From: Alnus glutinosa
Lineage: Eukaryota > Streptophyta > Magnoliopsida > Fagales > Betulaceae
Reading direction: 5' to 3'
DNA length: 64,000 bases
Assembly (NCBI RefSeq): GCF_958979055.1
Contig: NC_084886.1
Coordinates: 994,501-1,058,500, forward strand
A program made the translations under genes and the position numbers. Below are positions 39,460 to 52,435 of the stretch, in pieces. Position 1 is the stretch's first letter, and each line of letters starts with the position of its first letter. The notes under the pieces were generated by a model. It was not told the origin of the DNA. It ran no database searches and saw nothing but the letters and a program-made list of their open reading frames with translations.

Positions 39460-42130
39460 TCAAGAACATGACTTTATCAAACCCAAGGTGTATAGGAACT
39501 TCTCTGATCTGGAACGGAAGAGATCACCCAGAGAGAACCTCCCACTCCCACTCCCACTGTCCTGGGGTGGAGATTTCGAATAGGCATCATCCTTCACATG
39601 AAGTATTGTCAAGCCAATCTCTTTCCGAACTGCCTCAATTGTTTCACTCTTCACTGGATTTCCTGATGCATCAGTCACATAAAAACTATTTACTGCTTGG
39701 GAACCCCTGGTCGTGACCTCTGCTCGAGTAACTGATAGACCATTTTCTCTGAATATACGAGTCACGTCAGAAAGAAGACCGATTCTGTCTTCGCCGCAAA
39801 GTTCTAGTTGTATACCCTGTATGATATGAATATGCATTAACATCAAAATAAAAGGAAAAGTATTAAAAACTTGCATCGAATTAAATTACCCCGCGTTTGT
39901 ACCTCAGAAGTTCGCCTCTTGATAGCAGCCTCCAAGCAATGAATTAGCCTTTGCCTCTCTGCTTCGGAACTAATAGGGCATCCATCCGAATGCCTGATAT
40001 AATATTCCTATGAAAGGAATGAAAAACTCAAATGAGGCTCTTTACATCAGCTGCGAAGTGCACTTCAAGAGACAAATGAATTTTGACAGCAGTGTAGAAA
40101 CAAATAAATAAATTATTCATCATTGAATACAATTGAGAAAAGCGTTTCACTTAGAAAGCCAATGTTTTCAACTCAAGTTGTTGTAAAGCATAATCAACAA
40201 GAAAAGCAAACAAAGCAATTCAAAGAAATTAAAGAGAACCTGATAAGCCTCTGGTCCTTCAGCAATGACAGTTGCATGGTATACCACATATTGCATATCC
40301 GTCAATGTGCACACAGTATCAAATAATAGCTTAGGACGGTCAGGGCACCTCAAGTTCACAACAGTATATCCCTTATCTGCACAATTCTCTACAGTTACAG
40401 AAACTTTGCTCTTCTCATTCGTTGACACACAATCTGTATCATCCATATCAAAATCGCGATCCGCATACATCATTTGATGCAGCCTCCGTTCCTTATGAGT
40501 GGAACCCACAGAAACAGCAGTGTTGGCACTTCGTTTATCTCTATCTCCTTTTAACACATATAGAAGAAGTTGTTTGATCTTAGCAAGACGATCAGGATTT
40601 TCAATTGGCAATCCAGTTGCCTCGTCAGTTATGTAAACAACTGATGCCATTCTTGAATTGTGGGTCCAGACTTCTGCAGCTACCACATTACATTTGAGGT
40701 CATGAGCAAGAACAGCAAAAACCTCTGAAAGCAGGCCCGGCCTGTCTCTTCCAGTCAATTCAATTGTTGTGTGTTCCATGGCAGCTTGGACCCCCACGGA
40801 CCTTCTCAAGGACCGGAAGCTACGTCCCCTAGGTCCAAGCGACTGTGACATGTAAAAACAATAAAATTAACTATCAACATGACTTGGGGTTTGCATGGCT
40901 CCACACAGAATGTTGCTAAAAGATTATAGTACAGATCAAAACAGGAACCACTGCTCCTTCTTTGATGGTCCTTCCATTATCTACTTCTGGATGAAATTAA
41001 TTGGAGACGTTGATTAAAGTAAAAGGCCTTGTGACTAGCCATTGGAGGCTTCTATACACAACTCTGCCTTTTTTGGGGATTATGAAGTCTCTTTAAATTG
41101 ATCTTTTAACATTGCATAAACTTCTATTATCCGAAACAGGGATAGAAATATCAAGGCTAATGATGAAATTAATTCGAAAATTTTACAGGACTCCACCAAA
41201 CCATACCATAAAAGCATTCAATACAGTAACTAGAAACACTGTAGAAATCACCTACCAAGTTCTTCCTAGAAGTATATCAATATAAACCCCATTTAGAATT
41301 CCGACTTATGACATTAATATCTACAGTTCTAAGGCAATTATTTCTTATGCACTTGATAATTGAAATAAATAAAATGTAAAACAGAATCTGGTTTTGCAGA
41401 TCTACCTGTTGAATCCGCTCAGCGATATTGTCTTCAAACAGCTTGTTCCCGTTTTGATCAGTGACATGAAATACTGCAAAGAACAAACGGAAACAACAAA
41501 AGGTAATCACAAACCATAGTTTCAAGGTCTTACACACACACACACACACGTGTATATATATATATTGATTTGCGAATCAGAAACTAACCATCCATGAACC
41601 ATTCCCCATCTGAAGAAATGTAAGCTCGACGAATTATAAGATTCAAGTCTATCAGAACTTGAACCAACTCCAACAAACTCCCACGCCTATTTGCACTATC
41701 AACCTGACAATTTCACAATATTCATTGTATCAGTGACGCTTTTGAATCGCATACAATATAATCCCAAAGAATTCAGGGAATTCAACCAAATACCTTAATC
41801 AAAGTGACTTTCCTGCTCGAGGCATTATCAATTGTAACCCTGCAAATCTCATATCAACAATGAACAAAATCACAATCCCATGTTTCCAAAACCATCAAGC
41901 TCGAACCTTTCAGCTCAAGAAAATGGAAATTAAAGAAAGACAAAAAAAAACAACAACCCACCTCAATTCAAGAAAAACCAAGACAAAATTGCCACAAAAT
42001 GGAGCCCCAACAAACAAAAAGCAATGACAAAAGTAATAGAGAGTGAAATTTCGTACCTTGGAGGGTTCATTCGAATCACAAGCTTCTCATATTCGTCATC
42101 CATAGCGAGAGGAGAAGACCAACAATCCAT
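39460..42130 (-). CDS. ACT-domain repeat protein (ACR4/ACR6-type)
   Basis: Seven exons on the minus strand join in frame: 42130-42057, 41839-41794, 41703-41589, 41473-41406, 40842-40240, 40007-39903 and 39816-39460 (TGA), giving 455 residues. It carries ACT-domain copies at roughly 28-100 ([20 protein letters not shown]), 121-200 ([20 protein letters not shown]), 260-335 ([16 protein letters not shown]) and 339-415 ([18 protein letters not shown]). Each keeps the ligand-loop GxLxxV/LLSDV pattern. ACR proteins resemble the ACT repeats of bacterial GlnD and are thought to sense amino acids; no enzyme domain is present. The N-terminus [20 protein letters not shown] and the [13 protein letters not shown] tail point to the ACR4/ACR6 branch. 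The 5' leader has a CT microsatellite at 42249-42272. Confidence 0.9.
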
Positions 42131-43685
42131 TTGGAAAACAAAACTCGGTAAAACAAAGCAGAGTTCTTGAAAGAGAGGCAGTCTGAGAGAGGGATGAGAG
42201 TATCTTTCTCCTCCGGAATCTCTGCTCTATCTTTAATTTATTGTATATGATCTCTCTCTCTCTCTCTCTCTGAGTTTTCTGGCACTTTCTTTTTGCCTTT
42301 GGATTCTTATTTCTGAATCGGGTTTGTGGTTGTGTAGTTGGTTGGGTGGTGGTGGCTCTTTAGCTGGACGAAGAGTTTTTGGAGGGACATATAACAAATT
42401 AACAATTACCCAACAAAATAATAATAAAATAAAATAGAAAAGAGAAAAGAAAGGCGCATGGGACTATCAACTGGGCCCCACCCCAGGTCACCCCGTTAAC
42501 ATCTGCTCTTCTCTAGGGTTTGTGTTAATTTCAGAGGGTGGCTCAGTGTTCCTTCCTTTTTGGTTGGGACCTTGGGAGTAATATATCTCTCTTCAGCTTC
42601 ATTCATTCTGCACTGCCCATGCCATGTGGGTGTTATTTGGTAATATAGGTACCCTATTTTTATGGGGCTTTAATTAAAGGGCACCACTAACCAACTTTCA
42701 TTCTGTATCCAATTGTACCATCTAAATGGAATCTAGAAAAATTTTCCTTTGCTTTCTTGGGACCCCCTTTTGATTTAGGAAACATTCATGTATCACATTT
42801 ATCATTTGCAAATCTAGCAGGATTCTTGTTGGGATTTAAGCAACTGCTGCCCTGCCTCCAAACTCCAGATCTGATTTGTTCTCTCTCTCTCTGTCTCTAT
42901 GTTTATTATCACCATTTTCTTTCTTCCCTCTGGCTGTACTGATTGATTGATTAATCATATCACTCTCTTTTATTTTATTGTAGCCTTTTTTTTTGGTAAT
43001 CCGTACTGTAATAGATTCACACAAAGGCAAGGAGAAAAAAGATAAAAAGGAATCTGCTTGAGGTGGATCTTAAAATATGGATGTATTTAGGAATTCACCC
43101 TACTTTTCACCTAGCTTTTTGTTTATTATTGTTACCATCTACCTGGAGACGTGTGGACAGTGTGGTGATCCAGATCAACTCCTCGTTGGTGCAAGGAATA
43201 CTTATAATACAGTTATACTATTTATACAGGAAGTGGTGGGAATCCGCTCAATATTATTATAAAAATTGCTGTGGGAGATGAAGCCCAAAAACTTCTGGGT
43301 CCAGCAGTGGATATAACCAATAATTGTTTGCCATGCCATTCTCCCATTGTCTGCACCGTCTGATCAACTAGTACAGAAACGTTTCAAATGCCCAAGCCTG
43401 GGACCCAGCCCCCAGTGTGCTTGCGAAAGAAGAAGCAGCTGTTCAAAAACAGGCTTATTTGGGTGATATTCTTAACCACCCACAAATCCCTCTAGTGTCC
43501 AGTAGACGAGGGCAAGGATATTTCAGGTATTGGTCAAACAAGCACCTGCACATCAATGAACCCAAAAAAAAAAAAAAAAAAAAAAAATTGTGGAGAATGA
43601 AGAACACCATAATGAGGACGGCACAATGGTACATACACAATTAATGCCACTTGCCATGACTGCTTGTCCAGCACATGATAGGCAC

Positions 43686-43721
<36 letters not shown>

Positions 43722-44931
43722 GACTCTGTTTTTTTCTTTTAGATTGAAGGTGTTGTTTTGAGGTGACATAAACATGAAAATTAATGTTTTTTTTTGTTTC
43801 TATTCTTTGTTAATTTTGTGTTTGTTTTGAAAAGAGAAAATAAAAGACAGAACACAAATTTTAACAAAGGGAACCGAAGCTATTAGGTTTACTTGTCGAG
43901 GCATTATGGGAAGATTGATGAAGCAGGACTAATGCAAAAGAGAATGAGCGGTTGCTATTGACTCTGCTTAGCATTAGCCTTTTCTCGATCACACATCCAA
44001 AAACAAACTTTTGGGGTTAGCACTTTGCATCTTTTATTAAAGTAAAAAATGTCTTGAGGCTTTTGTCTTTTATACGCTATTTAATTACACCTTTACAAGT
44101 ACCTACTTATTATTCAATTTTATTTTTTAAAATTGTATTTTTGGATATGAAAGAGTAAGCAGAGAGAACAGAGAAGAGAAGGATAGGGGACAAGATAATA
44201 TCCGTACCTGGAAGCAAAGATTGTTAGAACTTAGAACCACCTGCCAAGGCTACATTGACATGTGATTGGGCTTCTTTTCCCACTCATGATGTAAAAGAAT
44301 GGAATTGCATTTTTGTATGCCAACAAACATAGTGGCTGTTATTGGAGCACCTCCTTGGTTTGGTTTGGTTTTTGTTTTTGTTGGAACTAAATTGTTACAA
44401 TAACAAGACACAATAAATATATTTTTCATAACAAAGACATAAAGAACACATGTTCTAATCTCAATGAATCCAACATGATTCAAATCCGAGCAAATCCCAG
44501 ATGGGTATTTTTTATGCCTTTTGTCTTGGCAAGAATAGTCGTCTAATTACTCAAACCTGGTTGCACAAAGCCATAAGTAAAAGGGTGAAACTAGAATTTT
44601 AGATGTGGTAGGGTGATTTTTTTTAAAAAAATTAAAAATAAAAAAGAATCGTGAAAGACATTTTGAGGCTCGAGAAGACTCTTAGTAATTCCGCCCTGAC
44701 CATAAAAATATATATCATTTATCATGTTCACTTGGATGATGCACTGTTGTTAGTTTTTTATTTCTTTTTTTAATGTTTCTGACATATATTAGAACGATCT
44801 ATAACTATGGTTTAATTTGTTTGATTAAGTCAACTTTTACCAAAAATAAAAATAGTATTAGCGGGGGTTGAGGGACATCGGTTATCACTTTACCAAGTCG
44901 CATAGTGGCTCAGTTTGTTAAAAAAAAAAAA

Positions 44932-44965
<34 letters not shown>

Positions 44966-45250
44966 ACCTTTTGTTATAAATAAAAACAAAATACTTTTAT
45001 AAACACAAAAATAATTTGTACTTTTATTTCGCATCAAAACTTTTTATTTAAACTAAACACAAAAAGCTCTTCCTAAAATGCATTGAAGTCAATATTTCTT
45101 GGTCAAGATGAAGTAGGACTATATGCTAGGCTTCTAGCCATACAAGTTTCTGAAAATGATTTTTTCGTCTTGCTATGTTGGACATTAGTAGCTTCTTCAC
45201 CTGATTCCTCTTTCCTAGTACAAGATAGCACCCACAATGTGAAAATTACA
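42131..45250. other. Intergenic stretch upstream of ACR
   Basis: It begins with the ACR 5' leader and promoter (CT run 42249-42272). Further on are a poly-A run at 43563-43586, (GA)n at 43691-43716 and a poly-A run near 44921-44963. The short frames here lack any recognisable family, so I see no gene. Confidence 0.45.
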
Positions 45251-45254
45251 TCAG

Positions 45255-45255
45255 C

Positions 45256-45300
<45 letters not shown>
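45255..45300 (+). repeat. (AAT)n microsatellite
   Basis: About 15 AAT units in a row; the length is likely polymorphic. Confidence 0.9.
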
Positions 45301-47243
45301 CTTTTGCGCATGAATTCCTACTTTTCTTTGTTGGGTGCCACATGAAAATGACCAAAGATACGAACAATGCTACAAGGAGGCAAAGCGAGTCCAAAGGCTA
45401 AACGGGTTGGAATTTACTACAATTTTTTCTTTAGACCTGATGAAGAGCTTTTTACAGTTGTTTGTCTGATGAAAGATCCTAAAAGAAAACCCCACCTAAT
45501 TTGATGATTAAATTCTTGACTTCGTCCCTACAAGAAGGAGTTCACTTATTAAATTCTCGTATACACTTTTCATTAAAGGTCACCCGGTTCCTCTTCTCCA
45601 TAAAACACACTAGTAGCAATCCACGTACTAGAAGGGTGATGGCCGGCCCGGAATTAGGATTCTCTCAAATTATCTGTCCAAATTTAAAAGAATTCAGACA
45701 GGTGATTGTAAGAGACCACTTATGTAACATACTTAACTAAATAAAAATTAAACTGCTTAACCACTTATCCGGTCAAGTAGTTTTCATAAGTGATCTTTCA
45801 CAATTACTTGTTTAAATTCTCTTAAATTTAAACAAATAATTATAGATAATTCTAATACCCCCAACAGAAAACAAATTTTATATCTTTATCATGGCATCAA
45901 TGGGTGGTCATACACACATATACTTTACCATAGCATCGCTGGCCCAGTGGCAGTGGCCAACTGGCCATCCATATAATAACAAGCACGTTTCTTAGAATTT
46001 GTTTCTGTAATAAATTGAATGGTCATGATTTCAGTCCGTACAACTTGGCCATGGTTGGAATCCACAGAGTCTGATACAAAGCAATCATACTTGGAAACCG
46101 AGCCTCAGCAGTCAGCACCCTTAATGGACTGGGTCCGATTTCTTTTCTGGTGGTCCTATATTTCCCTCGATTGGACCACCTCCAATTTGGCCCACTTGCA
46201 CTGCTCATCGCTAGTCTTCAACCCTAACCTCCCATTCACGAGTTGAAGATAACATCGTACATCTGCCACAGGATGAACCGTCACCTCTCGTGCGCCCCCT
46301 CCCATCTTCCCCCGATTGAGAGGCTAATTATAGACAATAACTTTTTCCAAACATAGTTAATTAAGAAGCGACGGGTGCATAAGATTTTATTCAAAACGAG
46401 CCCTAACGATTCATTGAGAGTATATTTTTTATAAATTCATATCACATACAATGAGGTGTTTTTAAAAATACACTATTTTAAAGGTTAAATTACAATTTTA
46501 CTCCATCAAACGTGATAAATAGAAGAAACAAAACAAAACAAAACAAAATTGCATGCCGGGACTTAAAGTTGAATATACCTAAAGAAAGGAATAATGCTAG
46601 AAAATGTCTTACATCTTTTCCTTTGGTAGCCAGACAGATGTGACATTTTTTTATCCTACAATTATATTACAATGTTGACATGACAGGACAATCCAATTAA
46701 TTCTTGAATTAGTCATTATTAAACAAAGAAAAAATTCAGCAATTAGTTGAAATTGTCACGTCAGCATTACGAGATATAAATATGATATAAAACGTTGTCT
46801 ACCCTTTCTTGGGTTGGGCTTGGTTTAGGATGGTTTTGCTATGTGGTTGTGGGCCTTGTGCCAATGGATATCAGACTGAGCTAGAGCTTTTTGCTAAAAG
46901 TTACGGGTTAGGTGCGCTCGTGTTGGGCCAACATTTCTACTCAAGCAATATTTCCACCGTGTATCCTCGCCGGTTGATCATAATTTCTGTGTCTCTCCCT
47001 CTCGCTTTCTATAACTTTTACTCTTTCTATCTATCACAGGGAGTAGAACCATGACGGAAATGGGATCTGTAAGGAAAGTGTTTCTTGGGTTTATGGGCTA
47101 CCAAGCCCGCATAACTGAAATACCAAGCCAATCTAGCCCAAACGCTGACCCACTAACTCGGGTTACCAAGCCCATCTTTTTCCACATCACTACCAACTCA
47201 CGCACCCCCATACCAAAAGCTTATGGTGCGTATTGCGTATCAA
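45301..47243. other. Intergenic stretch, no gene
   Basis: Short frames near 46019 and 46809-47278 show no family features and no convincing splice context. A weak MITE-like inverted pair (ATGCTAGAAAATGTC near 46595, and CGTTGTCTACCC near 46793) may mark another small element. Confidence 0.4.
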
Positions 47244-47252
47244 TATTGACAA

Positions 47253-47395
47253 GAAATTTGATTCCTGCACTACACTAATACAACAGGTGCACAACAATCC
47301 TTCACATGAGAGTAGGTCCTAGTGTGTGGAGCCCACCCTCATGTGAGAGGTTGTTGTGCACTTGTTGTGTTGATGTTGTAAATCTAATATTTTTC
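47253..47395. mobile_element. 143-bp hairpin MITE, family C (copy 2)
   Basis: This is the second copy of the 143-bp palindromic element, in the opposite orientation to the one at 35712-35854. It shares TCACATGAG arms and the ATTAGATTTACAACATCAA / AGGAATCAAAT ends. It is bounded by the perfect 9-bp duplication TATTGACAA at 47244-47252 and 47396-47404. Confidence 0.88.
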
Positions 47396-47654
47396 TATTG
47401 ACAAACGTGAGACAAAACCACACTACAAAAGAGGATTATTCCGGAATCAACGGGAAGCAGTTAAGGCTAAGATTATTATAAAAAGGTGACCTAGAACCAG
47501 GAAAAATTGACATTTTGGTCTCTCCCAAAACTCTACACTATTTGAATGCATTTCTGATTTAAGCATCTGAGTTGCTTTCATCAACGTCTTCTTTCTTTCA
47601 GTGCGTATAAGAACATATTTTATAATATCAGGCTCCATTGCTTGCTTTTTTCTT

Positions 47655-47656
<2 letters not shown>

Positions 47657-47705
<49 letters not shown>
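47657..47705 (+). repeat. Poly-T tract of about 50
   Basis: A very long T homopolymer starts a few bases after CTTTTTTCTTTC. It could be the poly(A) tail of a minus-strand retroelement, but no retroelement body is recognisable beside it. Confidence 0.9.
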
Positions 47706-47707
<2 letters not shown>

Positions 47708-48527
47708 CTCTTTTGCAGGTGTTTAGTAATTTGGGACTCATCAAAGGTTGACAACAATTGTTTCCCACAAAGTTGTACTGATATTTATGCGTTCATTCAT
47801 ATAGGAAGCAGATCTTTTAGGGACAAAACACGAAGGTTTGATTCCTGAAGGACATTTTCTTTAGTTAAACAAGTAAAGAAAGAAAGAAATGTCTTGTTCA
47901 ACTTGGAAGCAACAAAAGTTATCCAAGAAAATATGCATTTGAAGAACCAGAAAATAAAGATATCAAATAGCAAACGTACAAAATAGATGGGGAATTGCTG
48001 CCTCGTTCAAATTGGAAAAACATCAAGACCGCACTCTCCTAGAGCTTAGGCGTATATGGTTATACTCCACAAAGTTTATTTTCAAAAACGGATCAACTTT
48101 CAATTGATATATGTAAGAGAAAACGAGAAAGTTCCTAGCAGAACAACATTGATAAACATTATTACACCTCAAAATCAAATCAAACCTGCAAACATTGATC
48201 TGTCCGTAGTTGATCCTGCATGTGATAAACCAGAAGGAATGATTACTTCAGTTAGCTACTCTGACATAAGAACATTTAAAGAGCTACATAGAGAAAGCAA
48301 AACCTGATTTTGCAGACAAGGATGAAACTTTGTATTATAAAGAAGTGAAATCCTGCGAATCAAAAGCAAAACCCAACACACTAAAATACTGAATTGAATT
48401 CCCAACTCTCTCAATTATACATTTCAAACACTCATCTACGACTACCATAATAGTCTACTCTGCTTCTTAGTCTTAGCTATCTATGCTACTTGCAATGACC
48501 AATTTCTCTCTTAAAGCTCTAATTCTT

Positions 48528-49358
48528 CTACTGCCTTGACCCTTCAGAATCATCCTTATCAGAAGGTTCCTGGTGTTGATTCAAGGAAACTTCATCACCT
48601 CGGCTCTGCCCCATCTGTCGGTAAATCTGGCTCAAAGCTTGAGAATTCAGCATCCCAATATGACCATCCTGCGAAAGCCCAAGCTCCAAACCAGGGACTT
48701 GCCGGTTATTTCCACTCATAAATGTGGAAAAGCTCAATGGACCCAGATTCATATTAGGAAATTCAAACCCATGGAACCCAAATTTAGGAAAGAAATTGGA
48801 GTTATCGCTGCCGAAATTCAACGATGACTGGCTTGAATTGTGAAGAAACCCTGACCCAATTCCACTGATAGAGGGCCACATCCCACTTGACACGTTAGGT
48901 TTACCCAAATTACCGTTCATCATTGTCCAATTGGCCCTACCTCCGGACCCAACACCCGGTCCTAGCCCTTCCATCTTTGTATGCAAGCCTGTTGAAACAG
49001 AGATCCCCTGTTCAGAAACAGAGGCCCCTGATGCTGCCAGAGCCGAAGCTGGAATAGTCCCACTACCAGTTGCAGCAATAATTGATGGTTCTGCTTGCTG
49101 TAAGAGCCACTGAATTGTTTCCCCATCGGACTTGTGACCCAATTCTCTGGTCAATTGGAAGACCCTGGCTGCGCAAAGAGCTGGCATCCTTATTCTTCTG
49201 CCTCTACCATCTACTTTTTTGTGCCTGTCTTTGGTGGAGCTTCTCTTGGGAGCTAACTGCTTCTTGCTATCATCTTTGTTTGCAATCATAATTTGGAAGT
49301 CCGTGACTTCTGCAGGCTTGCTCTCTGCCATGTCTGCTTTTTGGGGGAGAGGAGTCAT
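48528..49358 (-). CDS. TCP20-like class I TCP transcription factor
   Basis: This intronless minus-strand frame gives 276 residues from the first in-frame ATG at 49358. The class I TCP DNA-binding bHLH-like domain is at about 37-95 ([40 protein letters not shown]), followed by [14 protein letters not shown]. The C-terminus shares [20 protein letters not shown] and the KDDSEGS tail with TCP20. These factors bind GTGGGNCC-type sites and control cell growth. The open frame extends 16 codons upstream to TTG at 49404-49406, where EPKDWK resembles the usual TCP20 start (M-D/E-P-K), and a TAG closes the frame upstream. The ancestral ATG therefore seems to have become TTG. The basic region reads DRHKKV where most class I members have DRHTKV. 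It may be expressed from the inner ATG or be a young pseudogene. Confidence 0.8.
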   Translation of the reverse strand: MTPLPQKADMAESKPAEVTDFQIMIANKDDSKKQLAPKRSSTKDRHKKVDGRGRRIRMPALCAARVFQLTRELGHKSDGETIQWLLQQAEPSIIAATGSGTIPASALAASGASVSEQGISVSTGLHTKMEGLGPGVGSGGRANWTMMNGNLGKPNVSSGMWPSISGIGSGFLHNSSQSSLNFGSDNSNFFPKFGFHGFEFPNMNLGPLSFSTFMSGNNRQVPGLELGLSQDGHIGMLNSQALSQIYRQMGQSRGDEVSLNQHQEPSDKDDSEGSRQ

Positions 49359-49769
49359 GAAGGAAACACCTCTTTTCGATGGCGATTTCCAGTCCTTGGG
49401 TTCCAAGAGAACAGGGCCGAGATGGGGCCTCTATGATTGAAGAAGGTGACCTCAAAAGGCTTTGATGACCTTTCAATGTCATTTCTCGATCGATGGAATT
49501 TAGTTTCGTGTTCAAAAATTCAAACCATAATTAAAAATTTAATTTAAAGATAATACTACTTTTCTAACTCTCTCTCTCTCTTCCTCTGCCTGCCTGCCTT
49601 AATTGTTAAGATAAAATAAATGATTAGACCACATAGTGGGTATCATTTACTTAATCCTTTGTTTGAATTTGAGATTGGCATGATGATGGGTGCCCTCTAA
49701 TTCAAAAGTATATCTATTACATTCTATAAACGCTATGATGCTAGTTAGCCGTGTTAAAAGAACATTGAA

Positions 49770-49833
49770 GATAACATTAATAAATTTATTTATTTATTTT
49801 TTTTTTGATAAGTGATAACATTAATAAATTTAT
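49770..49833 (-). mobile_element. LINE tail-only micro-insertion, minus orientation
   Basis: Two perfect 20-bp copies of gataacattaataaattta plus T (49770-49789 and 49814-49833) flank 24 bp. Read on the minus strand, the insert is ACTTATC followed by an A-rich tail. This is the same LINE 3' terminus as at 30754-30778. It sits upstream of the TCP20-like gene. Confidence 0.78.
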
Positions 49834-51723
49834 GCAAATTCTTTTTTGGTCAGACGTCATTTTTTTTTTTCTTTTTTTGTTATTGATCTATATTGTGGGA
49901 AATTTATTCCCTTGTCACGTCATAAATATATGAAACTCGTGAGAAATAGTCAACCAATTATTAATATTTTTTTTAATAAATATTAATTTAAGAGTTGATC
50001 GGAACCACGATAATATTGTGAAATTAAAATTTAATTTCTAGCCTAATTCTTTTAAAAAGAAAAAGAAAAAGTAATACATGAAAAAATATCTTAAAAACTC
50101 GATGAGTGGTTTTCTAAGAGGTAATTTACGGTAGCTTTCATATGTTAATGTCAAATATAACCACAAAAAGAGTAAAAGAAAAAAAGAAAAGAAAAGAGAA
50201 AGTACTGAAACAGTCCTAGTCAATAGTCAACTTCACCGACTCCTAATCTTAACAGCAGTAAACGACATCTGCTTCAATTTGAAGCCGTCTCTGTTTTATT
50301 TCCCAGTGCAGTTATAATGTCAGAGAAAATTAATGCAATCACGCAGCCGTCGTGCCTCAATTTACTTTCGTGATTTGCTGATAGACTTATATGTCCAGTC
50401 GGCATGAACGAAGCATTGCATTGGGATTTCAACTGCGTACCAGAATATGATGTGATGGTCCATAAGTTCTTGAATATCTCAACAAGTTCTTCCCAATCCC
50501 AAATGGCATTTCTTATACAGGAAAAAAAAATATTGTTGAGGCTTAGCTTATCTGTTCTGACATTTTTTTATCATATCGTTTATTAAGGTTTAAAATGCAT
50601 AAATTCTCTTCGTACATATTATATATAGTTATCAAATCATTCATTTTGTTAGATTTTTTAACGATAAGCATGATCAAATTTTTACATGCGTATTATTATA
50701 TCATTTTAAAAAAAAATGCCATATAAGAGATAAATGAGAGAGATAAAAGTATTTGGAGTGTTTGGAGGGAGGGAGGAAGGAAGGTGGTTTTAGCAGCCTT
50801 TGAATGACTGACTCATATCATAAGGTTATTGGACCCCGAATGCTTAGTTGGGTTAGTCAAACCATTCCCGATCTTCGAAAGTAGTGGATGGACCACTCCT
50901 AAGTCTCAAAATCACCTCTCTCCTATTTTATTTTATTTTATTATTTTTTATGATATAGGTTTTTTAAAATGATGTGCTGATGCTAACTCAAATATATGTA
51001 TACATGTCAAAATTTAATTAAATATAATGTGACTATTGGCCTACGTATCATTAAGCTCATCATTAAAAAAATCTAACATAAATATATTGTAACCTCCACA
51101 ATATTTATACTTGAATAATGTTTATTGGTGGCTATTAGGTCTTTGTTCTTGGTCAGGCAGTAACACGAGTGTACGTCTTTCTCTTACAATTCAACATTAT
51201 GGGCCATGGAGGAGATCAGAACCGCTATTTTCTTTCAAAAAAAAGAAGAGGAATAAAGGAAGCCAATCATGAAAATGGGCCAGATCGATCAGTCCCCATC
51301 TTCTTGATAAGCAAATATGATTGGGAATTTAACCCCAACTTATTGAGAGAGAGAGAGAGTCGGTGTTTCTTGATGGCAAAGCTAGGTAGGGATATTTGAA
51401 TATGATATCTATTCTCTACACAATTGAAAGCATGGCCACTGAAAATGCTTTAAGTGATTGATGAGAAAATATGAGCGATATATATGAACAATCTGGACTT
51501 TTTTTAACCTTTCACCAATTACACATTCAACCTAATGATAAGACTTTTTGAAAGATATATATATATATATAATAAATTTTTGGTATAGAATAGACTCACT
51601 TCAAATCCTAAGATGATCCTGTTATATATTAAAAAATTAATGTGGACTATTTTTATTTTTTGCCCAAAGATTGCTTGTATATATACCTATGAATATGATC
51701 ATGATGAGCTTCATAAGAGACGT

Positions 51724-51753
51724 GGGGTGGGGTGGGGTGGGGGTGGGGATGGG
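51724..51753 (+). repeat. (GGGGT)n G-rich repeat
   Basis: Five or more G4/G5 runs separated by single T bases form a G-quadruplex consensus in an otherwise AT-rich intergenic region. No gene is nearby on this strand. Confidence 0.8.
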
Positions 51754-52403
51754 ATGACTTTTCTTCCTTTCTCACTGTTTTTTTGTTTTGTTTTGTTTTG
51801 TTTTTGAGATCGAGTCGAGTGGGTGGGTGAGATATATGTATCGAGCTCTTGAATTGTTTTTCTCGTGTGTTTCCCACCAAGGTGACAAAACCGGGCCCCT
51901 CAAAAAGCTTGCTGTTGACATATTACCCTACCTCTCTTAAATACAAAGATTTCTAAACATTTTTCTCACCACTTTAGTAGGTTTTTTTTTCGAGGCCTAT
52001 TATTAATTTGAAACTTGAAAAAAAAGAAAGAAAGCTCACACGTGTATGGAGGAGTGCCGTTAGAATGAACCAATCATTTCTTAATAAGCATTAAGACCCC
52101 GTAGAAAATTTTGGGTTCCAAAAAATCATAAATTATTATAAAAGTTTAAACTAATATATGAAACGGATGATTTAATCATTTAATTAATATTTTATGATGC
52201 AGGAAGAGATCAATTAGCAACTGAGTTGTCAGATATTAAATTAATAGCACCGACTATATATATATCTTAATATAAAATATCTGCACAAAAATGCATGCAA
52301 AGAATCGTGCATCAATACTTATTAGGGTCTATCTGCTCTTCTCTAAAAGTTAGTTTCTCTCTTAATAAATTTTATTTTCTGCCTTCAATTCTAATTAACT
52401 CTC

Positions 52404-52435
<32 letters not shown>

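Noticed and set aside
46019..46246. Small plus-strand frame with Trp-rich sequence
   Set aside because: No family resemblance, no splice partners, and an equally long frame exists antisense.
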